Below, piece after piece: positions 15,310 through 23,527 of a stretch of 24,498 bases of DNA. Source of the stretch: an uncultured Bacilli bacterium (GTDB lineage Bacteria > Bacillota_I > Bacilli_A > RF39 > UBA660); NCBI GenBank assembly GCA_947627835.1, contig CANQXM010000006.1:1-24498 (forward strand), given 5' to 3'. A model generated the notes under the pieces. That model was not told the origin of the DNA. It was given only the letters and a program-made list of their open reading frames with translations, and did no database searches. The translations under genes and the position numbers were made by a program. Within the stretch, counting starts at the first letter, position 1; each line of letters begins with the position of its first letter.

Positions 15310-16398
15310 ATGAAACAGAACAAAAAGATTATTTTAACGGGAGATCGACCTACTGGAAAATTACATTTAGGTCATTATGTGGGATCTTTAAAAAATCGAG
15401 TAAGCATTCAAAATAGCAACGATTATGATGAAATGTATATCATGATTGCTGACGCCCAAGCTCTAACAGATAATGCCGATAATCCAGAAAAAATTCGAAA
15501 TAGCATTTTTGAAGTAGCACTAGATTATTTATCCGTTGGGTTAGATCCTAAAAAAGTAAATATCTTTATTCAGTCTGAAGTAAGTGCTCTAACTGAGCTA
15601 ACCTTTTTCTATGCCAATTTAGTTACCGTATCTCGTTTGCAAAGAAATCCAACTGTAAAAAATGAAATTAAACTTCGAAACTTTGAAGCCAATATTCCCG
15701 TAGGTTTTTTTACTTATCCAATTAGTCAAGCAGCAGATATCACCGCCTTTAAAGCAAATATTGTTCCAGTTGGAGAAGATCAACTACCAATGATTGAGCA
15801 AACAAGAGAAATTGTAAGAAGCTTTAATCGAATTTATGAGGAAGTACTTATCGAACCAGAAGCTTACTTACCAACATCCAAAGCCGCTCTTCGTCTTCCA
15901 GGAATTGATGGAAATGCCAAAATGAGTAAATCACTTGGCAATTGCATCTTCTTATCAGATTCCAAAGAAGAAGTAGAAAAAAAAGTACTAAGTATGTATA
16001 CAGATCCGAATCATATTCGTATTGAAGATCCAGGAAATACCAAAGATAACCCAGTATTTACTTACTTAGAAGCGCTAGTAGAGGAACATCATTTTCAAAA
16101 ATATTGGAATGAATACCATAACTTAGATGAATTAAAAGCCCACTATGAACGAGGTGGAATCGGGGATATGAAAGTAAAAAGATTTCTCTTAAACGTCATC
16201 GAAGAGACACTTGCACCCATTCGGGAAAGACGTGCTTACTATGAAGAACGCCCAGAAGAAGTAATAAAAATATTAAGAGATGGTACAGAAAAAGCCATTA
16301 CCGTTGCAAATAAAACCTTAAAAGAAGTAAAAGAAGCCATGAAAATCAATTATTTTGAAGATCAAACATGGTTACAAACAGGTAAAAAATGCGAGTAA
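15310..16398 (+). CDS. trpS: Tryptophanyl-tRNA synthetase
   Basis: This class Ic synthetase charges tRNA-Trp. The HIGH-type motif is TGKLHLGHYVGSL with H19-L-G-H22, and the KMSKS motif is intact at residues 204-208 (GNAKMSKSLGN). Other marks are IMIADAQALTDNA, VTVSRLQRNPTVKNEI, NIPVGFFTYPISQAADI and VPVGEDQLPMIEQTREI. At 362 residues it belongs to the slightly longer GDRPTGKLHLGH subtype seen in Clostridia and Erysipelotrichia, rather than the roughly 330-residue Bacillus form. The Shine-Dalgarno is weak (CGGGA about 4 nt before ATG). Its end overlaps the next gene by 10 nt. Confidence 0.97.
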   Translation: MKQNKKIILTGDRPTGKLHLGHYVGSLKNRVSIQNSNDYDEMYIMIADAQALTDNADNPEKIRNSIFEVALDYLSVGLDPKKVNIFIQSEVSALTELTFFYANLVTVSRLQRNPTVKNEIKLRNFEANIPVGFFTYPISQAADITAFKANIVPVGEDQLPMIEQTREIVRSFNRIYEEVLIEPEAYLPTSKAALRLPGIDGNAKMSKSLGNCIFLSDSKEEVEKKVLSMYTDPNHIRIEDPGNTKDNPVFTYLEALVEEHHFQKYWNEYHNLDELKAHYERGGIGDMKVKRFLLNVIEETLAPIRERRAYYEERPEEVIKILRDGTEKAITVANKTLKEVKEAMKINYFEDQTWLQTGKKCE

Positions 16399-17582
16399 TT
16401 GTAATTGGAGCTGGAGCATCGGGTCTTACTGCAGCCATTGCGTGTGCCAAAAACGGTCATGAAGTTACCATCTTAGAAAAAAATAATAAATGTGGTAAAA
16501 AATTATTAGGAACCGGAAACGGGCACTGCAATTTTTGGCATGAAAAAATTGATGAAAAAAACTATCATACCGAAAATGCTACAGAGTTAAGCACAATCAT
16601 AAAAAAGGAAAAAGAAAACATTCTACCCTTTTTTGATTCTTTAAAAATCATCTATAAAAATAAAAATGGCTATTACTATCCCATGTCAAATCAAGCAATT
16701 ACCATGGTAAATGCCCTATTAAATACAGCAATAAGATTAAAAGTAAAGATTCTTACCAATACCGAAGTACTTCATATTAAAAAAGAAAATACGTTTCAAG
16801 TACTTACGAACAAGCAAACTTACTCTGCAGATTGTGTGATTCTAGCCACTGGCTCAAAAGCCTCCGTAAAAAGTGCCAATGGCTATGACTTAGCAAAAGA
16901 ATGCCATCATCACATTACTCCGCTTTTACCAGCCCTTACTGGACTAATCGGAAAAGATTCTTACTACAAAGAATGGGAAGGCGTAAGATGTGAAGTGCAA
17001 TTATCATGGCTAGAAGATGGCAAGAAACAAAAAGAAGAATATGGAGAAATTCAGTGTACCAAAGAAGGAATTAGTGGCATCTGTGTTTTTAATGTAAGTG
17101 GTCCAATTGCTAAGGGTTTGCAAAATCACAAAGAAGAAGAACTACACATTAATTTTATTCCTTGGTTAAAAGAAGAGGATATTCAAAAATGGTTTCAAAA
17201 TCAATATAGCGAAATCTCTTTACCAATTCAGGAAATTTTAGATGGCTTTTTAAACTATAAAATTACCAATATCATCTTAAAAAAACTAAATCTAGATCCA
17301 AATGCTTCCTGGAAAGAGGTCCCAATACATAAATTAATAAACTTATTAACAAATTTTCCATTTCATGTAAAAGAAATCAATTCAATGGAACACGCACAAG
17401 TATGTAGTGGTGGAATTCCATTAACAGAAATTAATCCACTAACCATGGAATCTAAAAAAGTAAAAGGCCTTTATCTAACCGGAGAACTACTAGATGTCGA
17501 TGGGGATTGCGGTGGTTATAACCTAGGATTCGCTTGGATGAGTGGCTTAATTGCTGGAAATAATATCAAAAAAGAAAAATAA
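16389..17582 (+). CDS. HI0933/YhiN-family FAD flavoprotein (putative oxidoreductase)
   Basis: The 397-residue protein begins with an FAD dinucleotide-binding fold, VIVIGAGASGLTAAIACAKNG, with glycines at 7, 9 and 12, followed by E30 for the ribose. CGKKLLGTGNGHCNF and the central CVILATGSKASVK are typical. The C-terminal GLYLTGELLDVDGDCGG and GYNLGFAWMSGLIAG complete the HI0933-like family pattern. One member, BaiN, reduces bile-acid intermediates in a gut Clostridium, but most members have no known substrate, so I give no symbol. It overlaps trpS by 10 nt and is presumably co-transcribed with it. No membrane segment. Confidence 0.93.
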   Translation: MRVIVIGAGASGLTAAIACAKNGHEVTILEKNNKCGKKLLGTGNGHCNFWHEKIDEKNYHTENATELSTIIKKEKENILPFFDSLKIIYKNKNGYYYPMSNQAITMVNALLNTAIRLKVKILTNTEVLHIKKENTFQVLTNKQTYSADCVILATGSKASVKSANGYDLAKECHHHITPLLPALTGLIGKDSYYKEWEGVRCEVQLSWLEDGKKQKEEYGEIQCTKEGISGICVFNVSGPIAKGLQNHKEEELHINFIPWLKEEDIQKWFQNQYSEISLPIQEILDGFLNYKITNIILKKLNLDPNASWKEVPIHKLINLLTNFPFHVKEINSMEHAQVCSGGIPLTEINPLTMESKKVKGLYLTGELLDVDGDCGGYNLGFAWMSGLIAGNNIKKEK

Positions 17583-17614
17583 CTTTGTACTTTGAAAATG
17601 CAGAGTTATTTTTT
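17578..17614 (+). terminator. Rho-independent terminator after the flavoprotein gene
   Basis: AATAACTTTG (17578-17587) pairs with CAGAGTTATT (17601-17610), a 10-bp stem with one G-U pair and a 13-nt loop, followed by TTTT. The stop codon of the flavoprotein gene lies inside the left arm. Confidence 0.8.
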
Positions 17615-17687
17615 GCTTGATTTACACTCCAAAATAACCATTTTCCCTTAAAATAAGCCGAATGATGCATTTTTAAAATGTAAAGTG

Positions 17688-17722
17688 AATAAATTTCTTC
17701 ATAGAAATTTTTAAAATTTATT
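17688..17722. repeat. Two interlocking inverted repeats upstream of the surface-protein promoter
   Basis: AATAAATTT (17688-17696) is repeated inverted as AAATTTATT (17714-17722). Nested in it is AAATTTCT (17691-17698) with AGAAATTT (17703-17710) around a 4-nt loop. The outer right arm overlaps the first two bases of the -35 box at 17721, which is a natural place for an operator. AT-rich palindromes also arise by chance, so regulation is inferred. Confidence 0.55.
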
Positions 17723-17749
17723 GCAACAGAAAAGCAAATTCGCTATAAT
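17721..17749 (+). promoter_or_regulatory. Predicted sigma-A promoter for the 1420-aa surface protein
   Basis: TTGCAA (17721-17726) and TATAAT (17744-17749) are separated by exactly 17 nt. The -10 is perfect and the -35 matches four of six. The predicted start near 17756 gives a very short leader; AAGGG (17757-17761) then serves as Shine-Dalgarno 9 nt before the ATG. Confidence 0.75.
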
Positions 17750-17770
17750 AAACGCCAAGGGTGTGAGGTT

Positions 17771-20700
17771 ATGATAAATAGAATGAAAAAAAATAAAATC
17801 GTATTAACCATTTTATCGATATTCATCGTTTTAGGAGTTATTGTATCGATTGATTACTATGATTATTTAACAAATAAAGATCGTAAAGAATATTATAATC
17901 AAAATATTAATATGTACTTAGCAAATGCCGAAACAGATTTTGTCTATGTATCGGATATCAAATTTTATAAAGCAAATACGGGATGGGGCCAAATCCTTCG
18001 GGATACCACTTCCTCAAATACACCGATAACTTTAAAAATGGATGGTTCTTATTTTCCATTTGAAAAAGGAATTTGGGCTCATGCAACATCCACCATTGAT
18101 ATCGATTTAACAGAATATCAAGACTTTGCTTACTTTACGACATACTATGGAGTCAATCAAACTTCTGGAAACCGTGGAAATGGGGTCAAATTTTATATCT
18201 ACACTTCCAAAGATGGAAATACATGGGATTTAAAAACTGATAGTGATCCAAAAGCCATGATGAGTAATGATCAAGCTGTATTTGCTAAAGTTGACATCCA
18301 AGGAGCAAAATACTTGCGTTTATATGCAGATGCCAATGGAGCAAATGGAAACGATCACTCCGTATGGGCAGATGCCAAATTAATAAAAGCAAGCTATAAA
18401 GAAGTAAATGCCACCAAAACACTAGAAGAATATGATGAAATTATCAAAACAAAATATCAAAATGCTCCAATTACCGGAGAATTTGAAAAAACATTACTTC
18501 AAAGAGAACTTGTAAGAAGTGTAGGTCAATATACATTAAATGCCTATGTCAAAAATAATTCCGCTCACCGAGAAACCCTTTCTTGGTTAATGGATAACGT
18601 AGATATTCTTCGCTTATACTTAGTTGGTGGAACACCAGATGGAAGCTATTTAGAATCTTTAAATGTTTTATCAGATTTATATCATGCGTATGCAAGTGAC
18701 TTTAATATCACAACCAAAACCAAATATGGAACCGTTTTAGGAGATCTATATAAAAGAATGGCTATTACCTTGTCTTTAACCCATTCTACACGTGTAGCAT
18801 TATGGATGGACCCAAGTCAAGAAGAAAATGGTTCAAATGCAGTAGAAAGATATAAAATCTATAAAGAAATGCACTTAGCAGATAAATTTGTTGTATCCCA
18901 AAACCAAGACCATACCGGATGGTTTGAAGCTTTAAAAGTAGAAGAAATGCGTTTCATTTTGAATAACATCATCGATGATGAAGAAATTTTATGGTTATAT
19001 GATTATACCCAAAAAGAAATTGATGCCCATCCAGGAAAAGAAGAAGAATACTTACAACCTCATCACTATATGAAATACATCTGGCCGGATTATATGAAAC
19101 CAGAATATCACGATGAAAAAAACAAAGAAATGTGGAGCGAAAAATATGGAAACTTCCTAGATTATGGCGTAACATTCCGACCAGGACTCGTGAAATTATG
19201 GATGAATATAGATAACGGAGCCGTTTGTGGAGGAATTTCGAAGATTGGTTCAAATATTCGTGCCGTTCATGGAACCCCATCCTCTGTAATTAGTCAACCA
19301 GGACATGCTGCATTAATTTACTATCGGAAAAATGAAAATGGAGATGGCTACTGGACCATTGATAATGATGTATCAGGTTGGTCTCTATCCGGAAAAACCG
19401 AAACCTTATCACTACGGATGCCTCTTGGTTGGGGAGATGAAGAGTACCTAACCGGTGATGATAACCTAGGAATTGTTACCTACATTCTTCTTGCTCAAGG
19501 AGCCTTAAATGATTTTGATAACTATCAAGCATCTAGAATTAATTACATGTTAGCAGATGTCTATAAAAATGATATCAATAAATTATATGAAGTTTATCGT
19601 ACCTCTTTAAAAAGTGAACCACTCAATATTGATGCGTGGTATGGCTTAATTAAAACTTACCGGATGGATTCATCCAAAACCGAAAAAGATTATTATGAAC
19701 TCGCTCAAGAAATCATTGCAGCATTAAAATACTACCCATACCCAATGTATCATTTACTTCGTGAAATTAATAAAAACCTTTCTTCAGTATCTTATCAATT
19801 CCAATTATCTCTAGATCAAACAAGAGCCCTCGAAGAAGCTTCCGTAGCAACAGCAAATGAAACCATTCAAGTTCAAGCAGTTACTCAGGAAGCAAAATAT
19901 CTACTTGGTATTTCAAATCCAGAACTTGCAAGTTTCTCATTTGATGGAGAAAATGCCGGAAAGATCGTTTTAGCAGATCGTTTTAATGACTCAGGAATTC
20001 GCTGGGATTATAGTATTGATGGCAAACAAACGTGGAAAAAAGTATCCTTTGCACCAAATGAAGAACATGCACATTCACTTACAAAAGAAGAACTTCAAAA
20101 AATCACAGAAGAGAATGACATTTATGTTCACATTGAAGGATTAAATTACGAAGAAGAAAACCTCTATCACATTGATATTCAAAAATATGAATTACCTAGC
20201 ACGTATTATGGAAACGACCAAGAAAATCGGGTAGTTGGGGTAGAATCTTATACCGAATGGCGTTTAAAAGAAACCGATCCTTGGACCTCTTATCAAAGTG
20301 CTTCGCCAGATTTAACTGGCAATAAAGAAGTTCAGGTTCGAATCGGTGCCCACGAAACCAATCTACCAAGTGAAGTCATGACATTTACTTTTACAGATGA
20401 AAAACAAATGGAAACCGAAAAATATATTCCAGTTTCTCACTTATCCATTGAAAAAGTATCCACAGAAGCAGCAGGACGCGGTAGATATGCTACCAACACC
20501 ATTGATGGAAACCTTTATACCAGTTGGCATTCTGATTGGAATGGAAATGACCCAGAAAAATACATTACCATTAAATTAGATCAACCATTCTATCTATCAG
20601 CACTAGAATATTTCCCTATTCCAGAAGCAACAGGAACCAATGGTCGCATTCTAAGTGCTAAAATTGAAGTAAGTTTAGACAATGAAAATTGGCAAACCGT

Positions 20701-22033
20701 TGTAGAATCTACAAATTGGGAAAATGATACAAATTCAAAGAAAGTTTCTTTCGAATCAATCAAAGCGCAATACATTCGTTTAACCGGAGTTCAAACAAAT
20801 CGTAGCTTTATCACAGCTGCCATGATTAACTTATATCATGATGGCACGAAAGACTTATCACCAATCGCAGGAATCTCTTATAGTACTACTGGAAAAACCA
20901 ACCAAGATGTTGTTGCCAGACTGGTAAATGAAAGTTCACATATTACCATTACCAATAATGATGGAAAAAATGAATACACTTTTAAAGAAAATGGTACTTT
21001 CACTTTTGAATTTACAGATGACTTCGGACACACAGGAAGTACAACTGCAACCGTTAGTTGGATTGATAAAACGGCTCCAAAAGCAACCGTAACTTTTAAT
21101 ACGGAAAAGAAAACAAATCAAGAAGTAATTGCAAAAGTTTCTTTTGATGAACGAGTAAAATTACTAAATGGAAATGTAATGTTAGAAGCAAACGAAGATG
21201 GTTCACACACATTAACGTTTGAAGATAATGATCAAATTGAACTAACTTATCAAGACGAAGTTGGAAACATTGGTAAAACAAATATTAAAGTGGACTGGAT
21301 TGATAAAATTGCTCCAACAGCACAATTTATCTATAGTAATTCAACCAAAACTGAAGATCCGGTAACCGTTACCTTAATTCCAAGCGAAACCGTAAAAGTA
21401 TTAAATAACAACGGAAAAACAACATACACATTTAATGAAAATGGAACCTTTACTTTTGAATTTCAGGATGATGCTGGAAACATTGGTACTGCTACGGTAG
21501 ATGTTACATGGATTACGAAAAAGACCGAAACACCAGAAGAAAAACCAGGTTCATCAGATACACCATCAAATCCAAGTAATCCAGATGAGCCACAACAAGA
21601 ACCAACAACTCCGGATGAACCACAAAATCCAAGTATTTCTGATACACCAAATACACCAAATGAACCAGACACTTCACAAAATCAAGAAACACCAAGTCAA
21701 AGTACCAATGGAAATACTTCAAATAATGTAACTTCTGGTGGTTCTACCAATCAAAGTTCAACCAATCGTCCAACAACAACGAATCCAAGCACAAACACAA
21801 ATACAGAAGAGCAAAAAGGAAATCAAACAACGAGTGAAGAACAAAAACCAAGCACCAGTGAGAAAATGCCATCTGCTAGTAAACCAGTTACAAGCAATAA
21901 AGAAACAACTACCAAAGAAGAGCAGAAGGAAAATAAAACAGTTGATTATCGAATCATCATTGCCATTGTAGCAGGTGGAATTATTGCTGTAAGTATTGGG
22001 ATTATTGCTATCAGAAAAAATAAAAAAAGATAA
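17771..22033 (+). CDS. Large multidomain extracellular protein: NPCBM, Cys-His-Asp core, F5/8C, Ig repeats
   Basis: This is a 1420-residue exported protein, not a family I can name as a whole. Residues 10-28 form a hydrophobic signal or anchor helix without a clear cleavage site. Residues 56-210 look like an NPCBM carbohydrate-binding module (ISDIKFY-like start, KGIWAHATSTIDIDL, YLRLYADANGANGNDHSVWADAKL). A helical region (211-440) leads to a core with GAVCGGISK (C486), QPGHAALIYY (H512) and GYWTIDNDVSGW (D531), spaced like a papain/transglutaminase-type triad; this assignment is inference. After a TPR-like stretch (about 580-700) come beta domains, an F5/8 type C-like domain (about 887-1027), three Ig-like repeats (about 1034-1250), a Pro/Thr/Ser/Asn-rich stalk (1250-1390) and a membrane helix (1395-1415) with tail RKNKKR. 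No LPXTG is present. It is monocistronic, with its own promoter and terminator. Likely role: surface glycan or host-protein interaction. Confidence 0.93.
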   Translation: MINRMKKNKIVLTILSIFIVLGVIVSIDYYDYLTNKDRKEYYNQNINMYLANAETDFVYVSDIKFYKANTGWGQILRDTTSSNTPITLKMDGSYFPFEKGIWAHATSTIDIDLTEYQDFAYFTTYYGVNQTSGNRGNGVKFYIYTSKDGNTWDLKTDSDPKAMMSNDQAVFAKVDIQGAKYLRLYADANGANGNDHSVWADAKLIKASYKEVNATKTLEEYDEIIKTKYQNAPITGEFEKTLLQRELVRSVGQYTLNAYVKNNSAHRETLSWLMDNVDILRLYLVGGTPDGSYLESLNVLSDLYHAYASDFNITTKTKYGTVLGDLYKRMAITLSLTHSTRVALWMDPSQEENGSNAVERYKIYKEMHLADKFVVSQNQDHTGWFEALKVEEMRFILNNIIDDEEILWLYDYTQKEIDAHPGKEEEYLQPHHYMKYIWPDYMKPEYHDEKNKEMWSEKYGNFLDYGVTFRPGLVKLWMNIDNGAVCGGISKIGSNIRAVHGTPSSVISQPGHAALIYYRKNENGDGYWTIDNDVSGWSLSGKTETLSLRMPLGWGDEEYLTGDDNLGIVTYILLAQGALNDFDNYQASRINYMLADVYKNDINKLYEVYRTSLKSEPLNIDAWYGLIKTYRMDSSKTEKDYYELAQEIIAALKYYPYPMYHLLREINKNLSSVSYQFQLSLDQTRALEEASVATANETIQVQAVTQEAKYLLGISNPELASFSFDGENAGKIVLADRFNDSGIRWDYSIDGKQTWKKVSFAPNEEHAHSLTKEELQKITEENDIYVHIEGLNYEEENLYHIDIQKYELPSTYYGNDQENRVVGVESYTEWRLKETDPWTSYQSASPDLTGNKEVQVRIGAHETNLPSEVMTFTFTDEKQMETEKYIPVSHLSIEKVSTEAAGRGRYATNTIDGNLYTSWHSDWNGNDPEKYITIKLDQPFYLSALEYFPIPEATGTNGRILSAKIEVSLDNENWQTVVESTNWENDTNSKKVSFESIKAQYIRLTGVQTNRSFITAAMINLYHDGTKDLSPIAGISYSTTGKTNQDVVARLVNESSHITITNNDGKNEYTFKENGTFTFEFTDDFGHTGSTTATVSWIDKTAPKATVTFNTEKKTNQEVIAKVSFDERVKLLNGNVMLEANEDGSHTLTFEDNDQIELTYQDEVGNIGKTNIKVDWIDKIAPTAQFIYSNSTKTEDPVTVTLIPSETVKVLNNNGKTTYTFNENGTFTFEFQDDAGNIGTATVDVTWITKKTETPEEKPGSSDTPSNPSNPDEPQQEPTTPDEPQNPSISDTPNTPNEPDTSQNQETPSQSTNGNTSNNVTSGGSTNQSSTNRPTTTNPSTNTNTEEQKGNQTTSEEQKPSTSEKMPSASKPVTSNKETTTKEEQKENKTVDYRIIIAIVAGGIIAVSIGIIAIRKNKKR
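20872..21516 (+). repeat. Three tandem Ig-like repeats within the surface protein
   Basis: Units begin near 20872, 21079 and 21318, and each encodes about 65-80 residues. Units 1 and 3 share ENGTFTFEF followed by a DD-x-G-x-x-G turn, and units 1 and 2 end in WIDKxAP. The DNA of units 1 and 3 is similar but has many silent changes, so this is an old duplication rather than a recent one. Confidence 0.8.
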
Positions 22034-22037
22034 AACC

Positions 22038-22073
22038 AAAAAAGTAGATCAACTCAAATGATTTACTTTTTTT
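22038..22073 (+). terminator. Rho-independent terminator of the surface-protein gene
   Basis: AAAAAAGTAGATCA (22038-22051) pairs with TGATTTACTTTTTT (22059-22072), a 14-bp stem with one G-U pair and a 7-nt loop; the T-run forms the 3' arm. It starts 4 nt after the stop codon. A run of A on the left makes it potentially bidirectional. Confidence 0.88.
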
Positions 22074-22102
22074 ATGTATAAAATAGTTAAAATGGCCATT
22101 AA

Positions 22103-22119
22103 ATGTGAAAAAATCACAT
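22103..22119. repeat. Perfect palindrome upstream of the AbiL-like promoter
   Basis: ATGTGA (22103-22108) and TCACAT (22114-22119) flank five A residues. The site ends 6 nt before the -35 box, where an activator or upstream operator would bind. It looks like a CRP half-site pair but has a 5-nt rather than 6-nt centre. Confidence 0.6.
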
Positions 22120-22125
22120 AAAAAC

Positions 22126-22153
22126 TTGAAAATATGCAAAAAAAGTGTATAAT
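22126..22153 (+). promoter_or_regulatory. Predicted promoter of the AbiL-like operon
   Basis: TTGAAA (22126-22131) and TATAAT (22148-22153) are 16 nt apart. Further TATAAT copies occur at 22176-22181, 22181-22186 and 22192-22197 but lack matching -35 boxes. The palindrome TTCTCA-CA-TGAGAA (22158-22171) covers the predicted start near 22160, a typical repressor position. Confidence 0.7.
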
Positions 22154-22157
22154 AGTC

Positions 22158-22171
22158 TTCTCACATGAGAA
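22158..22171. repeat. Perfect palindrome over the predicted start site of the AbiL-like operon
   Basis: TTCTCA (22158-22163) and TGAGAA (22166-22171) are exact inverted copies with a 2-nt centre. It lies 4 nt after the -10 box, so a bound protein would block transcription. No regulator gene is next to it in this window. Confidence 0.55.
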
Positions 22172-22210
22172 AAATTATAATATAATGAAAGTATAATAGG
22201 AGGAAGAGAA

Positions 22211-23527
22211 ATGTTAATAGGGTTTAAGGTAAAAAATTTTAAATCGTTTAAAGATTTACAGCATTTTTCTTTATTAGCTGGTAAAGTTAGAAGTAATGAT
22301 AATCATATTGTAGAAATCGGAAAACACAAAATATTAAAATTCTCTGGAATGTTTGGAGCTAATGGATCTGGAAAATCAAATTTGATTCAGGCATTAGGTA
22401 TGGCACAAATTATTATAAGTAAAGGCGTTGGAACTTTAATAAATAATTTATACTATAGAGGTTCAGAAGTTTTAAATAATGAAGATTCATATTTTGAATA
22501 TGAAATTGCTTTGAACGATAAATTATATTCATATGGATTTGAAATTAATATTTCAAAAAGAGAGATTATGTCGGAATGGCTTATTGATATGACTAAAAAA
22601 ACAGAAAAAGTCATTTTTGAGCGAGACTTAAAAAGAAATCTAAGCAATACCGATTATAAAAAAACGAATAGTATATTTTCAAATTGTCTTATAGAGATGA
22701 AAAACAACCGATCAGAATTATTTTTAAAAGAAATAATGAGAAGAATTTCCATATCTAAAAATGAAGATAAATTTTTTGATGACATTGTCAGTGTGTACAA
22801 ATTTTTAATGTTTGATATGATTATTGTTAAACCACAAACTCATAAATTATTTGATATTGATTATTATAAAAGAAAAGATAAAATACTTGAAATACTAGAA
22901 GCATTGGATATTAATATAATGGATATTGAAAACGAAAAAACCGATATAAAAAATATTCAAGCAAAATTGCCAGATAATGTCTATATGGATTTAAAGCGTG
23001 ATATCGATTTAATGACATCAAGATTTAATAAAATTAGTTGTACGTTAAGAATTGAAAATGATATATATACAATAAAAAAACGACCAGACGGAGAATATGA
23101 TGTAAACACATTAAAATTTAAACATAAAAATAGTGCCAGCTCTTTTGGAACATTTGAAGAATCTGATGGAACAATTAGAATACTTGAATTGATAGATATT
23201 TTACTTTCAAAAAATAAATTGTTTTTAATTGATGAATTAGATAGTAGCTTACATCCAATTTTAGTTGATGGATTGTTAAAAATATTCTTAAAAGCCAATA
23301 CTAGTAACCAATTAATTATTACAACACATGAGTTAAAAACCTTAGATTTCGATTTAGTAAGAAGAGATGAAATTTGGTTTGCTGAAAAATCTCAAAATGG
23401 AGATTCAAAAATATATTCATTAGAAGAATTTAAAGATGTTGCGAGATTTGATAGAAAGATTGATAAAGCATACATGGAAGGTAGATTTGGCGCTATAGCC
23501 AGTATAAATACAAATTATGAGAATTAA
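22211..23527 (+). CDS. AAA family ATPase, AbiLi/RloA-like defence protein
   Basis: The 438-residue protein starts MLIGFKVKNFKSFKDLQHFS, the typical opening of ABC/SMC-like AAA15 (OLD-type) ATPases. Walker A is GANGSGKSN (residues 49-57), Walker B is LFLIDELDSSLHP with D341 and E342, a degenerate signature SDGTIRIL precedes it, and the switch histidine is H373 (ITTHELKTL). The middle is a charged helical insert. AGGAGG (22198-22203) lies 7 nt before the ATG. The start of the RloB-family gene overlaps its last 11 nt. This pairing matches AbiL of Lactococcus and the rloA-rloB pairs in restriction loci, so phage defence is likely. The high A+T content and frequent ATA codons differ from the genes upstream and suggest horizontal transfer. 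Confidence 0.9.
   Translation: MLIGFKVKNFKSFKDLQHFSLLAGKVRSNDNHIVEIGKHKILKFSGMFGANGSGKSNLIQALGMAQIIISKGVGTLINNLYYRGSEVLNNEDSYFEYEIALNDKLYSYGFEINISKREIMSEWLIDMTKKTEKVIFERDLKRNLSNTDYKKTNSIFSNCLIEMKNNRSELFLKEIMRRISISKNEDKFFDDIVSVYKFLMFDMIIVKPQTHKLFDIDYYKRKDKILEILEALDINIMDIENEKTDIKNIQAKLPDNVYMDLKRDIDLMTSRFNKISCTLRIENDIYTIKKRPDGEYDVNTLKFKHKNSASSFGTFEESDGTIRILELIDILLSKNKLFLIDELDSSLHPILVDGLLKIFLKANTSNQLIITTHELKTLDFDLVRRDEIWFAEKSQNGDSKIYSLEEFKDVARFDRKIDKAYMEGRFGAIASINTNYEN

Noticed and set aside
18969..19280. 103-codon minus-strand frame opposite the surface-protein gene
   Set aside because: No ribosome-binding site, no recognisable motif, and it lies opposite the conserved candidate enzyme core; composition is typical of an antisense shadow.
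21850..22033. LPXTG sortase anchor at the end of the surface protein
   Set aside because: No LPxTG or close variant occurs between the stalk and the final membrane helix.
21463..22039. Several open frames on both strands in the Pro/Thr/Ser-rich stalk region
   Set aside because: Low-complexity coding DNA (repeated cca, aca, aat codons) leaves other frames open by chance; their translations are repetitive and have no start signals.
22103..22119. CRP binding site
   Set aside because: The half-sites TGTGA and TCACA match but the centre is 5 nt instead of 6, and classical CRP regulation is not expected in this kind of Firmicute; kept only as a generic palindrome.
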